Below, piece by piece: positions 18,325-27,091 of a DNA stretch of 59,012 bases. Below the pieces are notes generated by a model. That model was not told the DNA's origin. It saw only the letters and a program-made list of their open reading frames with translations, and did no database searches. Positions within the stretch are counted from its first letter, which is position 1. Every line of letters begins with the position of its first letter. The stretch is from Pseudoalteromonas sp. P1-9 (lineage in GTDB: Bacteria > Pseudomonadota > Gammaproteobacteria > Enterobacterales > Alteromonadaceae): assembly GCF_001399975.1 (NCBI RefSeq), contig NZ_LKBD01000029.1:1-59012 (forward strand), given 5' to 3'. The translations under genes were made by a program, and so were the position numbers.

Positions 18325-19197
18325 TCAATTAATTAAGTTGTGGTTAATGAGCTGTTGACGAAATTTACGCGGCGTACACCCTTTAAACGCCAGAAAACGG
18401 CGATTAAAGTTAGACACATTATTAAAACCGCACTGGTCGCTGATCACCGAAATTGGTGATGAACTGGTCACCAACAGCTTGCACGCTTTACCAATGCGTA
18501 AGCGATTAATAAACTCAGTGAGCGTGCATTCGGTGCGCTGTTTAAAATAGCGATGGAAGTGGTTGGTTGACATATGCGCCAATTCTGCAAGTTGGTCGGC
18601 GTATAAATTATCTGTGTAGTGCTGATATATAAACTCAATCACTTGGTTAAGTTTACCGTTATCTTGTTCCATCTGTTTGCCAAATGCGAACATAGGGGTA
18701 GATAAAGTAACTTGCTCGATGTCGTGCTGCATTTTATCTAACAAATCGAGTAATAAGAACAAACGCTGAGTTGCACCCGCGTTATCCATATTCTCAAATA
18801 ATGTTTTTGCTTCAATTGCGCATTCTTTTGAATACTTAATGCCTTTTAGCGAACGCGCTAACATTGGCAGTAAGCCTTGCAACTCTTTATGGTCACGCGC
18901 TAACTTATCGAGCCATTTTACGGGAATTTGCGCCACATACACGATTTGCTCAGAGCCATCTTGGTTTGCTTCAGATTGCCATGTGTGCGGTAAATTAGGC
19001 CCGACAAAAACCAAATCTAGCTCACCATATTCCTCAATATGATCGCCAATATGGCGCATACCTTTACTGTTTAATGTTAGGCAAATTTCATATTCAGGAT
19101 GATAATGCCAGCTAAAAGGCAAATAAGGCATCAGGTATTTGTGATACCGCCATGACGCATCGGTAGGCGTTATCACCTTTTCACAAAATGCACGCAT
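18325..19197 (-). CDS. AraC-family transcription regulator
   Basis: 290 residues. The N-terminal cupin (about 20-85) has the H-x-H-P-E-Y-E sequence (SWHYHPEYEICLTL) and a PNLPHTW turn, a sugar-sensing fold in this family. The C-terminal 100 residues hold two helix-turn-helix units: LYADQLAELAHMSTNHFHRYFK, then ISVISDQCGFNNVSNFNRRF with TPRKFRQQ. It is divergent from the MFS/ROK/GH20 operon across 627 bases, so it most likely activates that operon in response to an amino sugar. Two direct repeats 64 bases upstream of its own start may be its operator. Confidence 0.93.
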   Translation of the reverse strand: MRAFCEKVITPTDASWRYHKYLMPYLPFSWHYHPEYEICLTLNSKGMRHIGDHIEEYGELDLVFVGPNLPHTWQSEANQDGSEQIVYVAQIPVKWLDKLARDHKELQGLLPMLARSLKGIKYSKECAIEAKTLFENMDNAGATQRLFLLLDLLDKMQHDIEQVTLSTPMFAFGKQMEQDNGKLNQVIEFIYQHYTDNLYADQLAELAHMSTNHFHRYFKQRTECTLTEFINRLRIGKACKLLVTSSSPISVISDQCGFNNVSNFNRRFLAFKGCTPRKFRQQLINHNLIN

Positions 19198-19260
19198 AAT
19201 TTAATAACTAACTTAATTCATTTACGACAAACCATTTCAACAGAATCGCGCATAACAAAA

Positions 19261-19291
19261 GATACTATTCTATCAAGTAACGATACTTTTC
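19261..19291. promoter_or_regulatory. Direct repeats, candidate AraC-type operator
   Basis: GATACTATTC (19261-19270) and GATACTTTTC (19282-19291) are direct repeats with 9 of 10 identical bases and a 21-base period, about two helical turns. That is the usual geometry for AraC-family dimers. They lie upstream of the AraC gene. Confidence 0.4.
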
Positions 19292-19479
19292 AATTTTATC
19301 TTTACGGTGTATCTCTGACTATTCGCTAAAAGTCGAACAAGTATGTACCTATAAAATTTACGTGTTACTTAATAAAGTGGTTTAAAATAACCGAAATGTT
19401 GTGACACCTGCTTCAGCTCGTGTTTTGTTCGGTGTTAGTAGTTTCAATATGTACATTAAAAAACTCCCAAAACTCACGA

Positions 19480-19544
19480 CATTTCAGCGGTGATTGGTGC
19501 ACTCAATTAACGCTCTATCAAAAGTCAAAATCACGCCTGAAATG
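19480..19544. repeat. Imperfect inverted repeat
   Basis: The arm CATTTCAGCGGTGATT (19480-19495) and the complement of 19529-19544 (CATTTCAGGCGTGATT) agree at 14 of 16 positions with a 33-base spacer. It sits mid-way in the 627-base gap between the AraC gene and the MFS operon. It could be paired operators or a cruciform. Confidence 0.5.
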
Positions 19545-19693
19545 ATCGAAAACTGCTGTTAGCTTGATTGAAAAGTATTATTAATAAATAGAAAAATACC
19601 GCTATCTAATTCTTTATCTTGGCACACTAGATAACGTTTACAGTCTACTCGGTATTTCCCCCTAAGAAATCACCTTACAGGACATGTAAGCGC

Positions 19694-19755
19694 GAGGCTG
19701 TGGCAATCCCCTTGTTTTTGTCTGCCCGTAAAAAATTAATTTTTGTCGCAGCCTC
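19694..19755 (+). promoter_or_regulatory. Structured leader element before the sugar operon
   Basis: GAGGCTG (19694-19700) pairs with CAGCCTC (19749-19755). Between them a second hairpin AAAAATTAATTTTT forms at 19731-19744. The region is GC-richer than its surroundings and lies 70 bases before the MFS start. It matches no riboswitch I can name. Confidence 0.3.
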
Positions 19756-19824
19756 ACCCATACGCTCTCGGCGAACGAAAAATACTAATAAACGAATAAA
19801 ACCAATAATAAACAGGAAATAATC

Positions 19825-21069
19825 ATGAAAGCCTATCCCGTCGTGCTCTTAGTCTTAATCACTTTTTTTGTGATTTCATTTGTTTCAAACCTACTCGGCC
19901 CTATTTTTCCCGCACTGATTGAAAGCTATCAAATTGGTCTGATGTTAGCTGGATTTTTCCCCTTTGCCTTTTTTGCCGCATACGGCTTAATGTCAATCCC
20001 AGCGGGACTAATCGCACAAAAAAAAGGGGAAAAATTTGTTATTTTACTAGCGTTTGCGCTGGCAGCACTCGGCGCCATATTATTTGTATTACTGCCTAAT
20101 TTTGCTATGGCAATGTTTGCACTGTTCACCATTGGCAGTGCGATGGCACTACTCCAAGTAGCGATTAATCCGCTGCTTCGACGCGCCGGTGGTGAGCAAA
20201 ACTTTGCCGCTTATTCTGTATCGGCTCAGTTATTATTTGGTGCAGCAGCGGCATTATCACCATTAGTGTACAGCACTTTGGTTAGCCACATTGAAAATGG
20301 TACACCAACTGGGCAACTACTGGCGACCTTCACTGAACCAAATAAAGCGTGGCTAATTATGTATGCGCTATTTGCGGTTATTAGCTTAGTGATGTTGGCC
20401 GTTACTTTTATTACTCCAATCGCGCGCGAGCCTCAGCAACAACAGAACACCAACCTTGCCGATTCGTTAGCACTTTTCAAAGACAAAACCGTATTACTGT
20501 TTTTTATTGCAATTGCCTGTTATGTCGGTTTAGAGCAAGGCATTGCGAACTCGATTTCGGTCTTTTTAGAGACTTACCACGGACTTGATCCCAACACCCA
20601 AGGCACTGAAGTGGTCAGTCAGTTTTGGTTATTTTTAACCATTGGCTGTGTATTAGGTTTAGTGCTGTTAAAAGTACTCGACGCCAAATTAGTGTTAAAA
20701 CTGTTTTCTCTGGGTGCTGCAGCGTCACTTGCTTGCGCTATTTTTGGCAGCAAGCAAGTTGCGCTTGTGGCGTTTCCAGCAGCAGGGTTCTTTTTATCAA
20801 TTATGTGGTCTGTACTGTTTTCACTTGCGCTAAATTCGGTTGCAAACGGGCACAGTGCGGTGTCTGGTATTTTATGTACTGGCATTATTGGTGGTGCGTT
20901 GGCATCGCCAATTATTGGCTTTATCGCAGAGCTTTCAGGCGATTTACGTGTTGCACTGTTAGTGTTGTTTATTCCACTGGGCTTTATTTTTAGCGTTAGC
21001 ATTTGGGCTAAACCGCTGATTAAAAATCACACCATTCAATTCAATAAAAAACGTATCGCAGTAGATTAA
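19825..21069 (+). CDS. FucP/NagP-like sugar:H+ symporter (MFS)
   Basis: 414 residues and about 12 membrane segments. The sequence fits the FHS branch of the MFS (fucose, galactose/glucose, N-acetylglucosamine carriers): FFPFAFFAAYGLMSIPAG and AQKKGEKFVILLAF between segments 2 and 3, then QVAINPLLRRAGG with AYSVSAQLLFGAAAALSPL. It is the first gene of an operon with a ROK sugar kinase (10-base gap) and a GH20 hexosaminidase, so the substrate is probably N-acetylglucosamine or a close relative. The ribosome binding site is AGGA, eight bases before the ATG. Substrate is inferred from context. Confidence 0.85.
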   Translation: MKAYPVVLLVLITFFVISFVSNLLGPIFPALIESYQIGLMLAGFFPFAFFAAYGLMSIPAGLIAQKKGEKFVILLAFALAALGAILFVLLPNFAMAMFALFTIGSAMALLQVAINPLLRRAGGEQNFAAYSVSAQLLFGAAAALSPLVYSTLVSHIENGTPTGQLLATFTEPNKAWLIMYALFAVISLVMLAVTFITPIAREPQQQQNTNLADSLALFKDKTVLLFFIAIACYVGLEQGIANSISVFLETYHGLDPNTQGTEVVSQFWLFLTIGCVLGLVLLKVLDAKLVLKLFSLGAAASLACAIFGSKQVALVAFPAAGFFLSIMWSVLFSLALNSVANGHSAVSGILCTGIIGGALASPIIGFIAELSGDLRVALLVLFIPLGFIFSVSIWAKPLIKNHTIQFNKKRIAVD

Positions 21070-21079
21070 GAGAGCAGTA

Positions 21080-21946
21080 ATGACTAATTGCAATACCCCG
21101 TTTATTACCTGTGTTGACTTAGGTGGCACTAAACTTGCCATCGCAAACATTGCAAATGGCGAAATTATCAAATCGCATACCGTGCCAATTGATGCGAGCT
21201 TAAGTAAAGACGACTTTAACGCGTTTTTATTTAACAATTTAACTCCCTTTGTAACAAAGGCGTGCCGTGGCATTTGCATTGGTGTGCCAGGCTTAGTCGA
21301 GAGTGGTACTGGCTTTGTCATTGAGGTGCTCAACATTAAACACTGGCAAAATGTGGCGCTTAAAACGCTGCTTGAAGCGCGTTTTACTCGGCCTGTTTTA
21401 GTGCATAACGATGCTAATTGTTTTACCTATGGCATTTATAAAAGCAAAGACTATCAAGGTTATGAAAATTTAGTTGGCGTCACCTTAGGCACAGGCCTTG
21501 GCGCGGGCTTAATCTTAAATGGCCGCCTTTATACCGGCAAACAATCTGCCGCTGGCGAGTTTGGTAGTTTCCCCTATTTAGACGGCATTATCGAAGACTA
21601 TTGCTCAAGCCAGTTCTTTAAAAAACAAGGTTTAGATGGCGCAGCCACTTATCAGCAAGCACAAGCAGGTGATAACAGCGCTCTGGCGGTGTTTGCCGAA
21701 CTAGGTAAGCATTTAGGCCACGCACTAGTGCAAGTAGTGCAAGCGTTTAACCCTGAAAAAGTGGTATTTGGCGGTGCAATTGCTAAAAGTGCCCCACTGT
21801 TTATTGATGTATTACAGCAAACATTACTTAAGCAACTGCCGCAAAGCATTTATAACGCACTGCAAATTCATTACACCCAAGATACAAATACCGCGCTGTT
21901 TGGCGCTTATCAGCTTTTTTTAGACGAGGTAGCAACAGGTGAATAA
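21080..21946 (+). CDS. ROK-family sugar kinase, probably N-acetylglucosamine kinase
   Basis: 288 residues. The phosphate motif DLGGTKLAIANI (13-24), the catalytic Asp D111 in VHNDANCF and the glycine-rich GVTLGTGLGAGLI (133-145) are all present, so it should be an active ATP-dependent sugar kinase. The usual ROK zinc motif C-x-C-G-x-x-G-C is absent. After SAAGEFGSFP the place is taken by YLDGIIEDYCSSQFF with a single Cys (175). It lies between an FHS transporter and a GH20 enzyme, whose gene overlaps its end by eight bases, which points to phosphorylation of imported GlcNAc. Confidence 0.85.
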   Translation: MTNCNTPFITCVDLGGTKLAIANIANGEIIKSHTVPIDASLSKDDFNAFLFNNLTPFVTKACRGICIGVPGLVESGTGFVIEVLNIKHWQNVALKTLLEARFTRPVLVHNDANCFTYGIYKSKDYQGYENLVGVTLGTGLGAGLILNGRLYTGKQSAAGEFGSFPYLDGIIEDYCSSQFFKKQGLDGAATYQQAQAGDNSALAVFAELGKHLGHALVQVVQAFNPEKVVFGGAIAKSAPLFIDVLQQTLLKQLPQSIYNALQIHYTQDTNTALFGAYQLFLDEVATGE

Positions 21947-24482
21947 GTTATTAGTCCTTTATGCTTTATGTTTAGTAACACCGAAGTTTGTCAGTGCCAA
22001 TCAACACACCATTGATACGCTTGCCAACGAGCTTGATGTTAACTATCGCTTAATTAGTGCCAGCCCTAAAAGTTGCCCAGGCGATGAAAAAAAGTGTTAC
22101 TTATCTGAGTTGACTCTGACCAACCCAAGTGACCTCAAAGACACCAACTTTGCCATATTTTTTAGCCAACTAATGCCGATTTATGCTGTTGAATCAACGC
22201 ACTTTGATATTAGCCATATCAACGGCGACGTTCACAAAATCTCCGCAAAAAAACACTTTAAAGGTTTTACTAAAAATACCCCAGAGGTGATCCGTTTTTA
22301 CAGCAAAGATTCGCAAATTACCCGTTCCGAATTTATGCCAAACTACATTATTAGCGATAGAACTGCGAGCGATAAGGTAACTGCACGCACCATTAAAAGC
22401 ACCCATACTCGCATTGATCCTGAAACCGGCCTTGAGCGCCAGCCCTACCTTGCGCCATTTACGTCACTTGCGCAGTTACGCGTAAGCAAACAAGATCAAA
22501 CGCCGTGGATGTCGCCACAATATCTCTATCAAACGCAGTTAAAACCGAGCCTTAACACGGCGCCAGTGAGTTTAATCCCGAAACCAAGTCGCCTTGACAT
22601 TAACTCAACCGATAATCTTGTAACCCTCAGCAAAGGGCTAAACCTGCCACCTGAGCTTGCCAACAATAACGCGCTGTCTGCGGCGTTAACGCGCCTTGAA
22701 CTGTTCGGTATAGGCCATTCCAAAACAGGCATTCCAACACAACTTAACATTGATAATACACTCGCCAATGAGGCCTATCAGTTAACCCTAGCGCCCAATG
22801 CTATTACCATCACAGCGAGCAGCAACACCGGTGCATTTTACGCACTAATGTCGATTGCGGGCTTAGTCAGCCTTGATAATTTAAGCGTGCCAAGCCTTAC
22901 CATAATTGATGAGCCGCATTTTGAGTTTAGAGGTTTGCATATTGATGTGGCGCGAAATTTCCGTAGCAAACAGTTTATCTTAGATACCTTGTCACAAATG
23001 GCGGCCTACAAACTCAATAAATTGCACCTCCATTTGGCCGACGATGAAGGTTGGCGCTTAGCCATTAACGACTTGCCAGAGCTTACCGAGATCGGCGCAT
23101 TTCGCTGTTTTGACTTAACTGAAAGCGAATGTTTATTGCCACAATTAGGCGCAGGTATCGACAAATCGAGTCCAATTAACGGCTTTTATAGTAAAGCAGA
23201 CTACCAAGAGATTTTAAAATTTGCCGCACTTAACCATATTGAAGTCATTCCATCGCTGGATATGCCCGGGCACTCACGCGCTGCGGTAAAAGCCATGGAT
23301 GCGCGTTACAAAAAATACATGCAAGCGGGCGAGCAACAAAAAGCCGAGCAGTACTGGTTAAGTGAAGCAAATGACACCACCCAATACTCATCAATTCAGC
23401 ATTATAACGACAACACTCTCAATGTATGTTTGCCAAGCACTTATACTTTTATTGAAAAAGTGATTGATGAACTTATCGCGATGCACCACGAAGTTGGTGT
23501 AGAGCTTGCCACTTATCACATTGGTGCAGACGAAACGGCTGGTGCGTGGCTTAATAGCTCGGCATGTAACGCCCTTAAAGCCAGCACACCTGAGCTAACC
23601 TCATTTAACGGTTACTTTATTGAAAAAGTATCGCAGTTAGTTGCCAGCAAAGGGATAAAAGTAGCGGCTTGGAATGATGGTTTAGGTGATACTAATCCAC
23701 AGAATATGCCATCAAACGTACAATCGAACGGCTGGTCGATGATCACCGAGGACGGCTACAAAGAAGTACACCAGCAAGCCAATTTAGGCTGGGATATGGT
23801 ACTTTCTACACCCGAAGTTACCTACTTTGATTTCCCTTACCAAAGCCACCCTGAAGAGCGCGGCAACCATTGGGCGGCACGTGCCATTGACGGTTATAAA
23901 GTGTTTGGTTTTATGCCTGAAAACTTACCTGCTCACGCAGAAATTTGGCAAACCAAAGAACATCTCGCATATCGCGCTGATGATAACCAAGAGCGTCTAA
24001 ACCAAGGTATTCAATTTAAAGGCTTGCAAGGCCATTTATGGAGCGAAATGTTACGTTCAGATAACCAAGCCGAATACATGCTTTATCCGCGCTTATTAGC
24101 GCTGGCTGAACGCGCTTGGCACAAAGCCGACTGGCAACTTAACTACACTGAAAAAGGGCGTATCTATGATAAACAAAGCGGTGTGTTTACAACACAAAAA
24201 CAAGCCGAGCGAGATACTGATTGGCAGCGCTTCGCCGCGTTGGTTGGCTTAAAAGAAATTGCAAAGCTAGAAAAACAAGGGGTATTTTATCGCGTACCAA
24301 CCGTTGCAGCAGCGGTTAACAACGGCAAGCTAGATGCATTTACGCCTTACCCTGGCTTTGCAATCGAGGTGCAAGATAACCAAGGCACTTGGCATGCAAT
24401 TGACCGTATCAAAGATGTAAACGATGCTCGTTATATTCGTGCGCGCAGTGAAACACGCGTTGGCAGAAGTCTTTCGCTATAA
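21939..24482 (+). CDS. GH20 beta-N-acetylhexosaminidase (chitobiase type)
   Basis: 847 residues. A signal peptide (1-20, ending VSA) precedes an N-terminal CHB_HEX carbohydrate-binding domain (about 25-190), a GH20b domain (about 205-325), the catalytic barrel starting DEPHFEFRGLHIDVARNF (about 328-720) and a small C-terminal domain. The catalytic Asp-Glu pair is D531-E532 in YHIGADETAGAW. Further conserved parts are KLNKLHLHLADDEGWRL and IPSLDMPGHSRAAVKAMDARY. It removes terminal GlcNAc from chitobiose and similar sugars in the periplasm or outside. The start overlaps the kinase gene by eight bases, indicating translational coupling. Confidence 0.95.
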   Translation: MNKLLVLYALCLVTPKFVSANQHTIDTLANELDVNYRLISASPKSCPGDEKKCYLSELTLTNPSDLKDTNFAIFFSQLMPIYAVESTHFDISHINGDVHKISAKKHFKGFTKNTPEVIRFYSKDSQITRSEFMPNYIISDRTASDKVTARTIKSTHTRIDPETGLERQPYLAPFTSLAQLRVSKQDQTPWMSPQYLYQTQLKPSLNTAPVSLIPKPSRLDINSTDNLVTLSKGLNLPPELANNNALSAALTRLELFGIGHSKTGIPTQLNIDNTLANEAYQLTLAPNAITITASSNTGAFYALMSIAGLVSLDNLSVPSLTIIDEPHFEFRGLHIDVARNFRSKQFILDTLSQMAAYKLNKLHLHLADDEGWRLAINDLPELTEIGAFRCFDLTESECLLPQLGAGIDKSSPINGFYSKADYQEILKFAALNHIEVIPSLDMPGHSRAAVKAMDARYKKYMQAGEQQKAEQYWLSEANDTTQYSSIQHYNDNTLNVCLPSTYTFIEKVIDELIAMHHEVGVELATYHIGADETAGAWLNSSACNALKASTPELTSFNGYFIEKVSQLVASKGIKVAAWNDGLGDTNPQNMPSNVQSNGWSMITEDGYKEVHQQANLGWDMVLSTPEVTYFDFPYQSHPEERGNHWAARAIDGYKVFGFMPENLPAHAEIWQTKEHLAYRADDNQERLNQGIQFKGLQGHLWSEMLRSDNQAEYMLYPRLLALAERAWHKADWQLNYTEKGRIYDKQSGVFTTQKQAERDTDWQRFAALVGLKEIAKLEKQGVFYRVPTVAAAVNNGKLDAFTPYPGFAIEVQDNQGTWHAIDRIKDVNDARYIRARSETRVGRSLSL

Positions 24483-24491
24483 TAGACGATG

Positions 24492-24529
24492 TGCGCCGCT
24501 TTACGTTTACGCTAGCCTAAAGCGGCGCA
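24492..24529 (+). terminator. Terminator-like hairpin after the GH20 gene
   Basis: A perfect 12-base stem (TGCGCCGCTTTA / TAAAGCGGCGCA) with a 14-base loop lies ten bases after the stop. There is no T tract, so it may act as an mRNA stabiliser or a weak terminator. Confidence 0.6.
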
Positions 24530-24770
24530 AATAATATATACCGATTTGCTACAAAGGCGTAACTTTTGGTTATTTATAACAAAAGTATTAGCTAACCTAA
24601 TATCATGATTTAAATGATAAAATAATACTTTTAAACAGCTTTACACACCTTTTCTGGGGATAACCCTCTAATGATTATGGATGAAGGTATTAGTTTCCAA
24701 ATAGACCAGCGACACTATTTAAATAGCAAACAACCATTTCATGATAAAAAGCTTATTTGTTTTTTGCATG

Positions 24771-25610
24771 TTAACCCAACTCAAAGGTGGTAATACCATA
24801 AATTTTATTGCTGGCGGTAGCGGGCATTGTTTTTTGATACATGCGCATTGTGGCAAACACCACATCCATACGTTCCGATTCAGCTAAAGAGATAGCCTGA
24901 GGGTTGTTTTCGGGAACATCTAAAATAATCTGTTCGCCTTGAATATCCATCTGCAACGCCTGAAAAAGCGATAATGCAATATCTGGCGAATCCGCAAAAA
25001 GCGGCCCTACTTTATAACCTTGCTGACACTTGCGCCTGACGGCATAGCCCTTAATTTCACCGTTTTGTAAAAAACATACAGACTTACCCTGAGGTTGTGA
25101 TAACCACGCAGCTAGAAATTGCTCACGGGCAGCACCAAAACATGGCTTATCGTAAGCTAAAATATCGGGAATATACTCTTTTGTAACATCAATGACCTGT
25201 GCCGAAAGTGCTGTCGCATTGGCTAATTTTTGAAAGCGTTTATTCTGATAATAAGGCACGTAACCGATGCGCTTGTATATCTCGACATTTTCCAGCACAC
25301 CATCAATGCCAACATTTCGGTCGCCGCAATATGCTAAGCGGTGTTTGGTCAGAGTTAAACCATAACCTTTACCTCGATGCTCAGGCGCAACAATATACAA
25401 GCCACAAAACGCATACGTGTGATCATAAGTGACCGCACTGCCAACTGCGACAATTTCACCGTTTAACTCGCCAACAAAAAAGCCATTGGGATCTGCCAAA
25501 TAAAACAGCTCAGCATCGTTTAAGCCTGGGTTCCAACCTTCTCTTGCAGCCCAATCAATGGCGATTTTTAGCTCATCAGCCAACATAGGACGAATTGTAA
25601 ATTCTGACAT
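24771..25610 (-). CDS. GNAT acetyltransferase with C-terminal extra domain
   Basis: 279 residues. Residues 1-130 are a GNAT domain with the acetyl-CoA loop APEHRGKGYGLTLTKH (R-x-x-G-x-G, about 76-91) and strand FCGLYIVAP. The C-terminal half (about 140-275) matches the second domain found in YitH/YitI-like two-domain acetyltransferases (Acetyltransf_18), with GYAVRRKCQQGYKVGPLFAD. The substrate is unknown. It is a single gene, convergent with the hexosaminidase operon, and shares a short divergent promoter region with the coiled-coil gene at 25702. Confidence 0.85.
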   Translation of the reverse strand: MSEFTIRPMLADELKIAIDWAAREGWNPGLNDAELFYLADPNGFFVGELNGEIVAVGSAVTYDHTYAFCGLYIVAPEHRGKGYGLTLTKHRLAYCGDRNVGIDGVLENVEIYKRIGYVPYYQNKRFQKLANATALSAQVIDVTKEYIPDILAYDKPCFGAAREQFLAAWLSQPQGKSVCFLQNGEIKGYAVRRKCQQGYKVGPLFADSPDIALSLFQALQMDIQGEQIILDVPENNPQAISLAESERMDVVFATMRMYQKTMPATASNKIYGITTFELG

Positions 25611-25701
25611 GGGTTCAACTTTTAAGATAAGTAAAGCATTTCGTTAAAGTAACAGAAGTTATTGTCGATAAGATAGCGATCACTTTTAACCAAGGAATGT
25701 T

Positions 25702-26145
25702 ATGAGTATTTCCAGCATTAATAAAATACCCTTTGCCATTCACCCAACACGCTCTGTTGTCGCTGCAAATGAGCAAGATAATGACGAATCGAGTAACGAA
25801 AAAGACGGAACAACCGTGTCAATCTCACCTGAAAGTTGGCAAAAACTAAAAGAAAGTGAAGAGGAGAAAGAAGCAAAGTTAAACGCCTTACCCAAACATA
25901 TTAAAGATATGATCAAGGCAATTGAGCGCATAAAAGAGCAAATCGAAATGGCTGAAGAAATGCTAGCAAAAGCCAAAGAAGCTGATTATTCCGATGAAAA
26001 AGTAAAAAAAGCAGTCATTGACAGCCAGCAGAGTTTTTTAAACTCTTTAGAAATTGCGCGCTTCGATGCAATTCAAGCACTGCAAGATGCGATGAAAGAG
26101 GCAGGTATTGAAGACGTGAGTATCATTACAGACTTAATGTCTTAA
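25702..26145 (+). CDS. Small coiled-coil protein of unknown function
   Basis: 147 residues, highly charged, with no membrane segment. Residues 1-45 are Ser/Asn/Glu-rich and probably disordered. Residues 50-135 form a long amphipathic helix with heptad-like spacing (KHIKDMIKAIERIKEQIEMA). The start has AAGGAA eight bases upstream, which supports a real gene. I do not recognise the family. It stands alone between the acetyltransferase and the VTC operon. Confidence 0.65.
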   Translation: MSISSINKIPFAIHPTRSVVAANEQDNDESSNEKDGTTVSISPESWQKLKESEEEKEAKLNALPKHIKDMIKAIERIKEQIEMAEEMLAKAKEADYSDEKVKKAVIDSQQSFLNSLEIARFDAIQALQDAMKEAGIEDVSIITDLMS

Positions 26146-26178
26146 AACGATAAACCGTGTATACCTGGCTAATAAAGT

Positions 26179-26202
26179 GGCGCAATTATTAAAAATTGCG
26201 CC
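26179..26202 (+). terminator. Hairpin after the coiled-coil gene
   Basis: Perfect nine-base stem GGCGCAATT / AATTGCGCC with loop ATTAAA, followed by only two T residues. Probably the end of the 25702 transcript. Confidence 0.6.
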
Positions 26203-26401
26203 TTAATGCGTTATTCACTCAAACTTACTCGATAACCATAATCAGCGTGTTATGTATTAAACACTTACGCATACGGATTTTCTGATTATAGACAGCGTAT
26301 TTTTTAAAAGGCTAACGTTTCTTCCTCTTGCTTAAACATGTTTAAAAACATTTAAGTGAAAAAATAAGTGATTCGGTTAAATGCCTTTTAAACCTCCAAC
26401 C

Positions 26402-27091
26402 CTATTGCCACATCAAATGACGAATGCAGTTAACGTATTTTGAGTGCCGAGAGGGTCTTAACGGGCAGGTAGCCAATAAATCACTTAACGCAGCTTCATT
26501 ATCCGCGTTTGTTTTAAGCTCCAGTAAGACATAATCACCCAAAGCTGCAGCACGCGTTAAATTTGCCTGCTGACGATACCGTTGATCGTATGATTCAATG
26601 TTACTATCAAACGTTGCTCGAATAGACTCATCACCTGAAATATAATACTCCCGACGGTAGCGGCAGATAATCATTGGAGAATGTTCTGTATCCCATAAAT
26701 ACTGAGCATTTACTGGCAAAGATTGGTAAGCGTTTTTAAGTGCGTAAAGCCATGAAAAGTCGGGGTTTTCGAACTGTAATGCGGTATCAAACGTGACCTT
26801 AAACCCTTTGCCACCTTGGCGATGCTTAAATTCAAGTTTGGCCTGATGAGCATGATGCAGCTCACCATACCAGCGAATGCGTACTTTTTTACGCGTACTA
26901 ATACCACTTAAATTTTCTTCAAAGCGCGCTAAAAACGGCGTATCTAGGTACAAACTATTAATATCTCGTGGTGTAAAATGTTCACGAAACATCATCGAGT
27001 GCGCCATTAACCATATATACACTTCTTGTAATCGATTTAAAGGAACTGGCACTTTAACCTCAAACCGATATTCTCTTTGCTGTAGGTTCAT
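26402..27091 (-). CDS. VTC-domain (CYTH-like) polyphosphate polymerase homologue
   Basis: 229 residues. The VTC fold is a tunnel of antiparallel strands lined with charged residues. The expected alternating strands are seen: REYRFEVKVPV at the N-terminus, TRKKVRIRWYG, AKLEFKHRQGGKGFKVTF, and YVLLELKTN near the C-terminus, plus SLYLDT. In yeast Vtc4 this domain makes polyphosphate from ATP. Bacterial single-domain relatives have been little studied. It is the last gene of a tight operon and overlaps the CotH gene by four bases (ATGA), suggesting a shared job. Whether it makes polyphosphate or uses another triphosphate is not shown. Confidence 0.85.
   Translation of the reverse strand: MNLQQREYRFEVKVPVPLNRLQEVYIWLMAHSMMFREHFTPRDINSLYLDTPFLARFEENLSGISTRKKVRIRWYGELHHAHQAKLEFKHRQGGKGFKVTFDTALQFENPDFSWLYALKNAYQSLPVNAQYLWDTEHSPMIICRYRREYYISGDESIRATFDSNIESYDQRYRQQANLTRAAALGDYVLLELKTNADNEAALSDLLATCPLRPSRHSKYVNCIRHLMWQ

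Noticed and set aside
24671..24793. 40-codon plus-strand frame after the GH20 operon
   Set aside because: It overlaps the end of the convergent acetyltransferase gene, has no convincing ribosome binding site and no recognisable pattern.
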